Assembly: GCF_000377565.1 (NCBI RefSeq)
Contig: NZ_KB898366.1
Span: 62,001-126,000, forward strand
Source: Rhizobium sp. 2MFCol3.1
GTDB lineage: Bacteria > Pseudomonadota > Alphaproteobacteria > Rhizobiales > Rhizobiaceae
DNA: 64,000 bases
Direction: 5' to 3'
Part shown: piece after piece, positions 16,380-24,893 of the stretch
How the letters are laid out: every line of letters starts with the position of its first letter
How positions within the stretch are numbered: position 1 is the first letter of the stretch
Position numbers and translations under genes: made by a program
The notes under the pieces: generated by a model
The model's database searches: none
Seen by the model: the letters and a program-made list of their open reading frames with translations, nothing else
What the model was told of the DNA's origin: nothing

Positions 16380-17432
16380 ATGAATATTACGCGCAGAACA
16401 CTCGCCAAGCTGACCATAGGTCTAATGGGCGCGACGGCCTTTTCTGGCATGGCCGTTTCGGCCGAAATGCCCAAGCCTTTTGACAATCCCGGCAAGGTCA
16501 AGATCGCACTCGTGCGTTATCTGTCGACCGGCGACTTCTTCCAATCCTATCTGTCGGGCGTCGAAGCGCAGGCCAAGGCCCTTGGCGTTGATCTTCGCGT
16601 GCTTGACAGTCGCCAGGATGCTGCCTTGCAGGCCGACATGGTCGACCAGGCGATTGCGCTCAAGGTCGATGGTATCATCATCCAGCATGGCCTGACGGAA
16701 TCGATGAAGGAAGCGGCCAAGCGCGCCGTCGACGCCGGGATCAAGGTTGTTGCCTTCGACGTCAACGTCGAGAATCCGCAGATTCCGCAGATCGAGCAGT
16801 CCGACCGCGATCTGGCGCGGCTCGCGCTCGAGCAGTCCATCAAGGACAACGGTGAGAGCTGGAACGCCGGCTACGTCTATGTCGCCGGCATCGCGCCGCT
16901 CGACCGCCGCGACGAGACCTGGAAGGAGTTCAAGACGAAGTATCCGGGCATCAAGGAAGCCGCGATGTTCGGGACGATGGACAATCCTATCGCCAACTCT
17001 GTCGCCAACCAGGCCCGCTCGGTCCTTTCGGCCAACCCCGATATCCAGGTGATGTTCGCGCCCTATGACGAGTTCGCCAAGGGCGTAAAGATCGCGGTCG
17101 ACGAAGCTGGCCTTTCGACCAGCGTGAAAATCTACTCGGCCGATATTTCCACCTCCGATATCGCCGCTATGCGCGAACCGGATAGCGCCTGGGCTGCAAC
17201 GGCCGCGACCAATCCTGCCGTGGTCGGTCAGGTGTCCGTTCGCGCCCTTGCCATGCTGCTTGCCGGCGAAGATCCGGGCCACAACGTGATCGTTCCTCCG
17301 ACCCTGATCACGCAGCAACAGCTGAAGGATGCCGACATTAAGAACATGGAAGAGCTCGGCGCCAAGCTGCCGCAGTTCGCCCATGCCGATGTCGCGGTGC
17401 CTGCATGGATGCCGACGCCGAGCAAGAAGTAG
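16380..17432 (+). CDS. Ribose-type ABC importer, substrate-binding protein
   Basis: A 350-residue periplasmic binding protein of the RbsB type (peripla_BP_4). The N-terminus carries a twin-arginine-like signal (MNITRRTLAKLTIG, hydrophobic core, AVSAEM cleavage region). The core has typical segments such as DQAIALKVDGIIIQHG and VVAFDVNVENP. The start follows GGAGGAGACAGGA; an ATG at 16338 is less likely. It ends the importer operon, before a strong terminator. The ligand should be the substrate of MtnK, judging from the divergent operon, but the binding pocket was not modelled. Confidence 0.88.
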   Translation: MNITRRTLAKLTIGLMGATAFSGMAVSAEMPKPFDNPGKVKIALVRYLSTGDFFQSYLSGVEAQAKALGVDLRVLDSRQDAALQADMVDQAIALKVDGIIIQHGLTESMKEAAKRAVDAGIKVVAFDVNVENPQIPQIEQSDRDLARLALEQSIKDNGESWNAGYVYVAGIAPLDRRDETWKEFKTKYPGIKEAAMFGTMDNPIANSVANQARSVLSANPDIQVMFAPYDEFAKGVKIAVDEAGLSTSVKIYSADISTSDIAAMREPDSAWAATAATNPAVVGQVSVRALAMLLAGEDPGHNVIVPPTLITQQQLKDADIKNMEELGAKLPQFAHADVAVPAWMPTPSKK

Positions 17433-17458
17433 CTTCTGGCTTCGTCTGACGAATGGCA

Positions 17459-17482
17459 GGCGGCCCTCGGGCCGCCTTTTTC
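17459..17482 (+). terminator. Rho-independent terminator after the importer operon
   Basis: GGCGGCCC (17459-17466) pairs with GGGCCGCC (17469-17476) and is followed by a T-rich run (TTTTTC). It lies 27 nt after the binding-protein stop and before the convergent aldolase gene. Confidence 0.85.
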
Positions 17483-17554
17483 GTTTGCGGAGTCGTCTGG
17501 CTGAGGCTTGGCCCCTCCGGTCAGTGACCGGAGAAGCGAATCTAGGCTCTGGTT

Positions 17555-19609
17555 CTAGCGCAGGGCGGCAGCGATGTTGCCGCCGTCTACCGTCGTGACG
17601 TCGGCGGTCGTGCGCTCGGCCAGCGCATGGTTGAGGAACGCCTGAGCCACATCCTCGGCGGTAACCTCCTGCCCGAGCAGGTTGCCGCCCATATAATCCT
17701 TGACCGAGAGGCCACGGGCGGTGGCCCGCTTGGAGATCATCTCATCGTCCAGCAGTCCGGAGCGAATGCGGTCGGCATTAACGGCATTCGAACGGATGCC
17801 GTCTGCGCCGTGCTCTAGGGCGTATTGCCGCGAGAGGAACAGCGTCGCGGCCTTCGGCAGTCCGTAGGCGCCGAATTTTGCCCCGGGATTGACTGCTTGC
17901 TTGCTCGCATTGAAGAGCAATGCGCCGCCGGTGCCCTGCTGCTTCATTATCCGGACGGCATTTTGCGCGACCAGTTGATGCGAGAAGAAATTCAGCTCAA
18001 AACTCCGGCGCAGCAAGCTGTCATCAAGCGTTGCAATCGCGCCCTCCCATGCCGCGCCGGCATTGGAGACAAGGATGTCGACGCCCCCGAAGGTTGCAAC
18101 GGCACGATCAAAGGCGGCGCGCACCGAGGCTGGATCCGTAACATCACACGCCACGCCGATCGATTGGTTGCCAATCGCCTTGGCGATATCGCTTGCCTTG
18201 CCGCCGTCGAGATCCGCCACCACGATATGCGCTCCTTCGCGTGCGAAGAGCTTGGCCGTCGCTGCGCCGATGGCGCCGGCACCGCCGGTTACGAATGCCA
18301 CCTGTCCCGTTAACGGTTTTGGCTTGGCGCCGGCGAGCTTTGCCTGTTCCAGCGACCAGTATTCGAGATCGAAAAGATCCGGTCGGCTGACTGGCTCGAA
18401 GCGCCCGACCGATTCCGCATCCCGTGCCGCCTCGATCCACATCTCGCCGACATCGGCTGCGATCTTTGCGTCCTTGAGCGTGCGGCCATGGCCGAACATG
18501 CCGAGGCCAGGGACGAGGGTGAGACGTGGCATCGGATCCAGCATCGTCCGCTTCACGTCGTCACGCGCGTCGTTCGTGCGGAAGTACTCCGTATAATCCG
18601 CCACAAAGGCTGCCACGCGGGCGTCGATGATGCTGGCGAAATCCTCGATCCGAACGGCGTCCGGCGCCGGCAATACCATCGGACCGGTCTTGATGCGGAT
18701 CGACAAATCAGGGGTCGAGACACCGCGTGAGGCCATGTCCTCGACCTCACGTGCATTGACGAATTCGAGGATCGCAGGGGACGTCCGGAATTCGCTCACC
18801 ATGCGATCGTAGCGGCCATCGCCGCGCGCGACCGCAACGGCGCCACGCAACATCGATGCGATCTCGCTCGCGGGAGCGATTGTCTGCGGCAGCATTGCCG
18901 GCGTGAACGGGTTTTTTCCGTGGTCGCGCACATAGTCTTCCGCCAGCGTGACGTAATGGATCATCCTGTCGTAGGCTACCTTGGCCGTCTCGCCAAAGGT
19001 GAAGATGCCGTGCTTGTCGAGGATGAGACCGTCAACATCGGGGTCCCGATCAAACACTTCGGCAGCGGCCTTGGCGAGGGCGAAGCCCGGCATGATGTAG
19101 GGCACGAAGCCCATCTTTTTGCCGAAGATTGCCGAGCTCATTTCCTTGCTGGCCGCCTGATCGGCGATCGCAAGGATGGCGGTCGAATGGGTATGGTCGA
19201 CAAACTTGTGCGGAAGGAAGGCGTGCAAAAGCGCCTCGACCGAGGGATTGGGCGATGCCGGATCGACCAGGTTGGCGCGTTGCAGCGTCACCATGTCCTC
19301 GTCCGACAGCGCGTCGAGTTTGCGGGCCTTGAGCAGCGACGCCATCTTGACCGCGGGCAACCCTTCAGGCTCGATCGTGCCCATGTCCCACCCGCTGCCC
19401 TTGACGCAGAGTACCTCCCACTCGTCGCCGACGATATCGCTGACCACCGTCTTGACCGACGTGTTGCCACCGCCGTGCAGCACCAGTCGCGGCTCTCCGC
19501 CGAGCAGCCGGGTTGTGTAGGTTCTGAGAGCGAGATCGCGATTGATGCCTTTCTTGGCATAGGCTTCGACCATTGCTTCCGCATCGCTGTCGCGCCAAAG
19601 ATTCTTCAT
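17555..19609 (-). CDS. Class II aldolase / short-chain dehydrogenase fusion (RhaD-like)
   Basis: A 684-residue two-domain enzyme. The N-terminal class II aldolase domain (about residues 20-390) has LVLHGGGNTSVK, the zinc motif DHTHST and a further histidine in DKHGIF. The C-terminal SDR domain (about 430-684) has TGGAGAIGAATA and the catalytic YGLPK tyrosine/lysine. The nearest named relatives are bifunctional rhamnulose-1-phosphate aldolase/lactaldehyde dehydrogenases. No rhamnose isomerase or kinase is nearby. Beside mtnK-mtnA it could cleave a deoxy- or methylthio-ribulose-1-phosphate to DHAP plus an aldehyde, as in DHAP shunts, with the SDR domain handling the aldehyde. This substrate is inferred. 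Confidence 0.85.
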   Translation of the reverse strand: MKNLWRDSDAEAMVEAYAKKGINRDLALRTYTTRLLGGEPRLVLHGGGNTSVKTVVSDIVGDEWEVLCVKGSGWDMGTIEPEGLPAVKMASLLKARKLDALSDEDMVTLQRANLVDPASPNPSVEALLHAFLPHKFVDHTHSTAILAIADQAASKEMSSAIFGKKMGFVPYIMPGFALAKAAAEVFDRDPDVDGLILDKHGIFTFGETAKVAYDRMIHYVTLAEDYVRDHGKNPFTPAMLPQTIAPASEIASMLRGAVAVARGDGRYDRMVSEFRTSPAILEFVNAREVEDMASRGVSTPDLSIRIKTGPMVLPAPDAVRIEDFASIIDARVAAFVADYTEYFRTNDARDDVKRTMLDPMPRLTLVPGLGMFGHGRTLKDAKIAADVGEMWIEAARDAESVGRFEPVSRPDLFDLEYWSLEQAKLAGAKPKPLTGQVAFVTGGAGAIGAATAKLFAREGAHIVVADLDGGKASDIAKAIGNQSIGVACDVTDPASVRAAFDRAVATFGGVDILVSNAGAAWEGAIATLDDSLLRRSFELNFFSHQLVAQNAVRIMKQQGTGGALLFNASKQAVNPGAKFGAYGLPKAATLFLSRQYALEHGADGIRSNAVNADRIRSGLLDDEMISKRATARGLSVKDYMGGNLLGQEVTAEDVAQAFLNHALAERTTADVTTVDGGNIAAALR

Positions 19610-19675
19610 GATGTCCTCCTCCGTTCACGGCAAAGCCAGCGCCTCCGCACCCGCCATGCCTGACTTTTATTGAAT

Positions 19676-20647
19676 TCAGGTCCCGCTGCCTGATGCCGCG
19701 GTGCCGCTCCAGCGATCGAGCAGACGCCGCGCCATCGAAGCGGTGATGATAAGATGCGAAGCAAAGCCGCCCTTGATAGCAGCGACCAAAGGTTCCAGCT
19801 TCTCGTCCTCCTGCACGACCATCATTCGCTTGGGGATCGACCGGATGGAGTCGAGATCGGCAGAAATGCATCGACGGTTGTGGGCGCAATCCATCAATCG
19901 CCCCTCGCGGTCGATCACTTGGCCAGCGATGACACCGGCAGCGCCTGCCTCGCCCAGCGCCTTCATTTCCTCGGCGGTCAGCGCCCCGCACTTGACAAGA
20001 TGGCTGTCTGCCTCGATGCCGCCAACGGAATAAAGCGCGAGCGTGCAGTCCGGTATCGTGGCCAATTGCTCCTGGATAACCGGTTCCTGCCGCAGCTCGT
20101 GCGCCAACCGCTCGGAGCTTAGAACCAACGGCGCATAGAAGTTGATACCTTCTGCGTTCAAGCGCCGTGCAATTTCGGTGGTGCATTGGTCGGGCCGATA
20201 GGAATAGGGCGCGCCTAGGTTTCCGCAAAGCTGGACCACCGTTACCCCTTGCAGGTCGGCGAAGGGCATGACGTCGGCAATGTGATAGACGGTTCGCCCC
20301 CAGGCAACGCCGACCCTATCACCCTTGCCGATCAGTTCCAGAAATACGGCGGCGGCCACGACCGGCATTTCTGCTGTTGGATCCAGCGCATGCCGATCCT
20401 CCGGAACAATCCAGACGGACTTGAGGCCTATGGCATCTTCCAACTGACGCGCCAGTACGTCGTCTGCGAAAAGCTGCGTCGATGTCGCGATATTGACGAT
20501 GCCTGTTTCCCTTGCCCGACGCAGGTACATGGCAACGGAAGCCCGGGAAATATCGAGATGCTTGGCCACCTCATCCTGTCGCATACCATGTGTGTAGTAG
20601 AGCCAGGCGGCTTTGTGCAGAACCTGGTCGGTGGGGCGGATAGGCAT
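19676..20647 (-). CDS. SorC/DeoR-type sugar-phosphate-responsive regulator
   Basis: A 323-residue SorC-family regulator. The N-terminal helix-turn-helix is around residues 15-50 (MRQDEVAKHLDISRASVAMYLRRA, split here by family numbering), and the sugar-binding domain has GVAWGRTVYH and VVQLCGNLGAP. SorC proteins sense phosphorylated sugars. The frame begins at 20680, but homologues start at MPIRPTDQ, so ATG 20647 was chosen. It is upstream of the aldolase on the same strand and is the best candidate to control the mtn locus. Confidence 0.85.
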   Translation of the reverse strand: MPIRPTDQVLHKAAWLYYTHGMRQDEVAKHLDISRASVAMYLRRARETGIVNIATSTQLFADDVLARQLEDAIGLKSVWIVPEDRHALDPTAEMPVVAAAVFLELIGKGDRVGVAWGRTVYHIADVMPFADLQGVTVVQLCGNLGAPYSYRPDQCTTEIARRLNAEGINFYAPLVLSSERLAHELRQEPVIQEQLATIPDCTLALYSVGGIEADSHLVKCGALTAEEMKALGEAGAAGVIAGQVIDREGRLMDCAHNRRCISADLDSIRSIPKRMMVVQEDEKLEPLVAAIKGGFASHLIITASMARRLLDRWSGTAASGSGT

Positions 20648-20680
20648 ACGGCATATTCCAGAAATGAACAGTTTCGACAT

Positions 20681-21066
20681 TATTCACGGGCTCTGACAAA
20701 AGTCAAACAGTCTTCGAAGAGCCGGAGTGCAGCCAGGATGTTTGGCGCGGTCTGACTTTTAAAGTTCGGCCCGGATCTGCAAATCGATAAGCTTTCGGTG
20801 AAGGCAGGGAATTTGCATTGACTGGCGATGGTTGAACAGCGGGTCCGCAGTTCGTATCGGTTCAAGACCGACCGTTTGCTACAGCGTGGAACTATCGCGA
20901 GGAGCGAAATTCCCTTCGGCTAAACCAGAAAACAACCAAACCGAGGAGTCGCCTTTTTTTTCGCCGTGCTTAATTTTCAAGCTTGACACAGCAAGCGAGA
21001 GTGGCATTGTAAAGCGGTTTAGTAAAGCGCTTTACAAGATGATGGCGATTAGGCTGCCACGGGAAC
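20681..21066. other. Intergenic region between SorC- and LacI-type regulators
   Basis: No gene is recognised in this 386-nt divergent gap. A TGAC-AAAA-GTCA palindrome lies at 20694-20705 upstream of the SorC gene, a plausible autoregulatory site but too short to be sure. The right end carries the promoter and operators of the LacI-type gene, described separately. Confidence 0.5.
20983..21035 (+). promoter_or_regulatory. Promoter and LacI-type operators of the regulator gene
   Basis: A TTGACA box (20983-20988) is followed after about 16 nt by a weak -10 (CATTGT). Just downstream are two LacI-type sites: an imperfect one, TAAAGCGGTTTA (21010-21021), and a perfect palindrome, GTAAAGCGCTTTAC (21022-21035), with the central CG typical of LacI-family operators. 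This arrangement fits autorepression by the LacI protein encoded at 21067. Confidence 0.7.
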
Positions 21067-22107
21067 ATGATGTCTGGCAATCGAGCTGCAAGCCTGAAGG
21101 ACGTTGCTGAAGCCGCTGGCGTGTCGGTCACGACAGTGTCGCGGCTTTTGAATGGTTCGCTTCAGCTTCCACTCGACACCAAGGAGCGCATCGAGAAGGC
21201 AATAAGGGATCTTCGTTACCAGCCTAACCCGCATGCTCGCCGTCTGAGTCGCGGTCGTTCGGAGACGATCGGGCTTGTGGTGCCTGATATCGCCAATCCA
21301 TTCTTCGCGACGTTCGTAGCTGCCGTAGAGCAAGAGGCGGACAGGCGCGGCCTTGCCCTGTCGCTGCACGTAACGTTGAACCGTCCCGGCCGTGAGGTTT
21401 CCTACGTGACCGCGCTTGCGCGCAACCATGTCGATGGCCTTATTTTCGTGACCAATCACCCGGACGACGGAGAGCTGGGTGCGTTGATCAACCAGACCGG
21501 CAAGGTGGTCATCGTCGACGAAGATGTGCCGAGCGCCATGGTGCCAAAGCTTTTTTGCGACAACGAGGAGGGCGGTTATCTTGCTGGCCGGCATCTCGCG
21601 GACCACGGGCATCGACGCGTGGTCTATATCGGCGGCCCGAAAGACATGATCAGTACGCGCCGCCGTTCCTCGGGCTTGGAGCGGGCACTTATGGAGCGGG
21701 GGGGGGCGTTCGAAGTGACCCGCTACGAAGGCAGCTTCACGGTGGAATTCGGTCGGCAAGCTGCACACCGGTTTATCGATGAGGGCAAGCAGGCAACGGG
21801 AATCTTCGCCAGTTCGGACGAAATAGCGATTGGCTTGATCGAGGTGCTGCTTGCCGAGGGCGTCTCCATTCCCGGCGAGGTCTCGGTGATCGGCTTCGAT
21901 GACGTAAGCCCCTTGCATCTTTTCGCACCGCCGCTCACCGCCATCCGCCAGCCCGTTCGGGCGCTTGGCGAGCGGGCGCTGGCACTGCTTCTCGAAACAA
22001 ACTGGCAGGAGCCGGAGAGCTTGCACTCCGAGGAACTGCTGCCTGTTGAAATCGTCGTGCGGAACTCCGTTGCACCGCCGGCGAAAAATAAAAAGCAACG
22101 AAGATGA
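21067..22107 (+). CDS. LacI-family transcriptional regulator
   Basis: A 346-residue LacI/GalR protein. The helix-turn-helix with hinge is at residues 9-60 (SLKDVAEAAGVSVTTVSRLLN, abbreviated by family motif), followed by a periplasmic-binding-like effector domain (GLVVPDIANPFFATF, SVIGFDDVSPL). It most likely controls the importer that starts 22 nt downstream and itself, through the palindromes in its leader. ATG 21070 is an equally good start. The effector is probably the imported sugar or its derivative. Confidence 0.9.
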   Translation: MMSGNRAASLKDVAEAAGVSVTTVSRLLNGSLQLPLDTKERIEKAIRDLRYQPNPHARRLSRGRSETIGLVVPDIANPFFATFVAAVEQEADRRGLALSLHVTLNRPGREVSYVTALARNHVDGLIFVTNHPDDGELGALINQTGKVVIVDEDVPSAMVPKLFCDNEEGGYLAGRHLADHGHRRVVYIGGPKDMISTRRRSSGLERALMERGGAFEVTRYEGSFTVEFGRQAAHRFIDEGKQATGIFASSDEIAIGLIEVLLAEGVSIPGEVSVIGFDDVSPLHLFAPPLTAIRQPVRALGERALALLLETNWQEPESLHSEELLPVEIVVRNSVAPPAKNKKQRR

Positions 22108-22128
22108 ACCTAACCAGAGGAACTAGAC

Positions 22129-23076
22129 ATGAGTATTCTGACACGCAGGACGTTTACGACTGCACTCGCAACCACCGTCCTTGCCGGCATCTCGTTCGGA
22201 AGTGCATTTGCCGCTGAGAAGACCTTTGCGCTTGTCCAGATCAACCAGCAGGCGCTGTTCTTCAACCAGATGAACGAAGGCGCGCAGAAGGCGGCCGATG
22301 CCGATGGCGCCAAGCTGGTGATCTTCAACGCGAACAACGATCCGGCCGCGCAGAACAGCGCGATCGAGACCTATATCCAGCAGAAGGTCGATGGCCTTGC
22401 GGTCGTTGCCATCGACGTCAACGGCATCATGCCGGCCGTGCAGCAGGCCGCTGCGGCGGGCATCCCGGTCGTCGCCATCGATGCGATCCTTCCGGAGGGG
22501 CCGCAGAAGGCGCAGATCGGTGTAGACAACGCCAAGGCCGGCGCCGACATGGGCAAGTTCTTCCTCGATTACGTGAAGACCGACATGGGCGGCAAGGTGA
22601 AGTATGGCGTTGTCGGCGCGTTGAATTCCTTCATCCAAAACGTCCGCCAGGAAGGCTTCGAAAAGACCGTCAAGGGTGCCGAAGGCGTCACCACCGCCGG
22701 CGTCGTCGATGGCCAGAACATCCAGGACAACGCGCTCGCTGCCGCCGAAAACCTGATCACCGGCAACCCCGACATGACCGCTGTCTACGCCACCGGCGAA
22801 CCGGCTCTGATGGGCGCCATCGCCGCTGTCGAAAGCCAGGGCAAGCAGTCTTCCGTCAAGGTCTTCGGTTGGGATCTGACGGCGCAGGCGATCGCCGGGA
22901 TCGACGCGGGCTATGTCACCGCCGTCATCCAGCAGGATCCGTCCGCCATGGGTGCGGCCGCCGTTGATGCCCTGAAGAAGGTGTCGGACGGCGGAACCGT
23001 CGAAAAGACGATCTCGGTGCCGATCACCATTGTCACCAAGGCGAACGTCGAACCCTACCGGGCTGTTTTCAAATGA
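22129..23076 (+). CDS. Ribose-type ABC importer 2, substrate-binding protein
   Basis: A 315-residue periplasmic binding protein of the RbsB family with a signal peptide ending near AFAAEK (residue 30). Typical segments are KVDGLAVVAIDVNG and GIPVVAIDAILPEG. It is the first structural gene after the LacI regulator, and its stop overlaps the ATPase start by 4 nt. The ligand is unknown; downstream hydrolases and amidohydrolases suggest a sugar conjugate instead of a free sugar. Confidence 0.88.
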   Translation: MSILTRRTFTTALATTVLAGISFGSAFAAEKTFALVQINQQALFFNQMNEGAQKAADADGAKLVIFNANNDPAAQNSAIETYIQQKVDGLAVVAIDVNGIMPAVQQAAAAGIPVVAIDAILPEGPQKAQIGVDNAKAGADMGKFFLDYVKTDMGGKVKYGVVGALNSFIQNVRQEGFEKTVKGAEGVTTAGVVDGQNIQDNALAAAENLITGNPDMTAVYATGEPALMGAIAAVESQGKQSSVKVFGWDLTAQAIAGIDAGYVTAVIQQDPSAMGAAAVDALKKVSDGGTVEKTISVPITIVTKANVEPYRAVFK

Positions 23077-23888
23077 TGTCTGACGGACAGCACCCAACCG
23101 CTGTCGCAGGAGCCGGGGGCGGAGAGATCCTCCCCCGGCAGTCCGGCGAAAGCGGCATTCGCCAGCCCCGCATTTCATTGAAGGGCATCCGCAAGAATTT
23201 CGGCTCGCATCAGGCACTGCGCGGCGTCGATCTCGACATCTATCCCGGCGAATGCCTGGGACTGGTTGGTGATAACGCGGCCGGTAAGTCGACGCTGACC
23301 AAGGTCATCTCCGGCACCTATATCCCGGATGACGGCACGATCGCCGTCGATGGTGAGGCTGTTCGCTTCGGCGGACCGGCCGATGCGCGCGACCGCAATA
23401 TCGAAATGGTGTTCCAGGATCTCAGCCTGTGTGACCATGTCGACGTGGTCGGCAATCTGTTTCTCGGCCGCGAACTGACAAAGGGGCCGTTCCTCGACAG
23501 GCCTCGCATGCTGACCGAGGCCCGCGCAATGCTCGATGCGCTCGAAATCCGCATTCCGCGTCTCGGCGCCAAGGTGGAGAAACTGTCAGGCGGCCAGCGG
23601 CAGGCAATTGCCATCGCGCGCGCCGCGTCCTTCAATCCGAAGGTGCTGATCATGGATGAGCCGACATCCGCTCTCGCCGTTGCGGAAGTCGAGGCTGTGC
23701 TCAACCTGATCAACCGGGTCAAGGCCAAGGGCGTCTCGGTTATCCTGATCACCCACCGCCTGCAGGATCTCTTCCGCGTCTGCGATCGCATTGCCGTCAT
23801 GTATGAAGGCACCAAGGTTGCCGAGCGCGATATCGCCAAGACCGACCTGCAGGACCTCGTGCAGCTTATCGTCGGAGGCAGACATTGA
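23073..23888 (+). CDS. Ribose-type ABC importer 2, ATP-binding protein (single NBD)
   Basis: A 271-residue single-domain ATPase similar to FrcA-type sugar importers. Walker A is GDNAAGKST, the signature LSGGQRQAIAIARA, and Walker B LIMDEPTSA. Single-NBD ATPases act as homodimers, unlike the double-NBD protein of importer 1. It overlaps both neighbours by 4 nt, so the three importer genes are translationally coupled. Confidence 0.9.
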   Translation: MMSDGQHPTAVAGAGGGEILPRQSGESGIRQPRISLKGIRKNFGSHQALRGVDLDIYPGECLGLVGDNAAGKSTLTKVISGTYIPDDGTIAVDGEAVRFGGPADARDRNIEMVFQDLSLCDHVDVVGNLFLGRELTKGPFLDRPRMLTEARAMLDALEIRIPRLGAKVEKLSGGQRQAIAIARAASFNPKVLIMDEPTSALAVAEVEAVLNLINRVKAKGVSVILITHRLQDLFRVCDRIAVMYEGTKVAERDIAKTDLQDLVQLIVGGRH

Positions 23889-24886
23889 GCGCGTATACCG
23901 AACGCGCGGCTGGATCGCCGGTCGCGGACTTCCTCTCCGAACACGCGCAGGTGCTGTCGATAGCAATATTCTTCGTTGCGTGTCTCGTCTTCTTCTCCGC
24001 CACCACGGACACGTTCCTGACGCTCGGCAATATCCTCAACGTCGTGCGCCAGGCGGCTCCCATCCTGGTCGTTGCAGTGGCGATGACGCTCGTCATCATC
24101 ACCGGCGGAATCGACCTTTCCGTCGGTTCGCAGGTGGCGCTCGTCAATGCGGTGGCCGCGATCATCATGGCCATGGGCTATCCATGGCCGACAGTCGTGA
24201 TCGGCATGATCGCCTTCGGCGCGCTGATGGGCATCGCCCAAGGCTGGTTCGTGGCCTATCAGGGCATCCCGGCCTTCATCGTCACGCTCGCGGGCCTCTC
24301 CATTCTGCGTGGTTTCGCGCTGTGGCTGACGCAGGGTTATTCTATCCCCATCAAGGATGCGCCCGGCTTCTTCTGGCTCGGCCGGGGAGAATTCCTCGGA
24401 CTTCCGGTGCCGGCGCTGATCGCCGTGCTGGTGGCCGTCATCGGCTACGTTGTCATCGCCTACACGAAGTACGGCCGGCAGGTCGTGGCCGTCGGCTCCA
24501 ATCTCGAGGCCGCCCGCCGCGTCGGCATGCCGGCGAAATGGATCGTGGCCTCGGTCTACATGGTGTCGGGCATTGCCTGCGCATTGGCGGGTCTTCTGAT
24601 TGCCGCCCGCCTGGGCTCCGGCTCGTCGAACGCAGCCGTCGGCTTTGAACTGCAGGTCATCGCGGCCGTAGTGCTCGGCGGCACGTCACTGATGGGCGGC
24701 CGCGGCAGCATTCTAGGCACCGTTCTTGGCACCCTGACCATCGCCGTCATCGGCAACGGGCTTATCCTGATGCACATCTCGCCCTTCTTCACGCAGATCG
24801 TGACGGGCGCGATCATCCTTGTGGCGATCTGGCTCAACACCAAGATCTTCACCACCGACTTCCGCTTCGGCGGAAAGAAGAAGTGA
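23885..24886 (+). CDS. Ribose-type ABC importer 2, permease
   Basis: A 333-residue RbsC-type inner-membrane permease with the hallmarks TGGIDLSVGSQVAL and LGGTSLMGGRGSILGT. The start is an unusual TTG that overlaps the ATPase stop (TTGA) and is preceded by GGAGGC. The following hydrolase gene starts 7 nt after its stop, so catabolic genes share the transcript. Confidence 0.9.
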   Translation: MSAYTERAAGSPVADFLSEHAQVLSIAIFFVACLVFFSATTDTFLTLGNILNVVRQAAPILVVAVAMTLVIITGGIDLSVGSQVALVNAVAAIIMAMGYPWPTVVIGMIAFGALMGIAQGWFVAYQGIPAFIVTLAGLSILRGFALWLTQGYSIPIKDAPGFFWLGRGEFLGLPVPALIAVLVAVIGYVVIAYTKYGRQVVAVGSNLEAARRVGMPAKWIVASVYMVSGIACALAGLLIAARLGSGSSNAAVGFELQVIAAVVLGGTSLMGGRGSILGTVLGTLTIAVIGNGLILMHISPFFTQIVTGAIILVAIWLNTKIFTTDFRFGGKKK

Positions 24887-24893
24887 GGGCGAT

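Noticed and set aside
17555..19609. Rhamnose catabolism by RhaD.
   Set aside because: Sequence similarity is real, but no rhamnose isomerase, kinase, mutarotase or rhamnose importer is present, so the rhaD name was not used.
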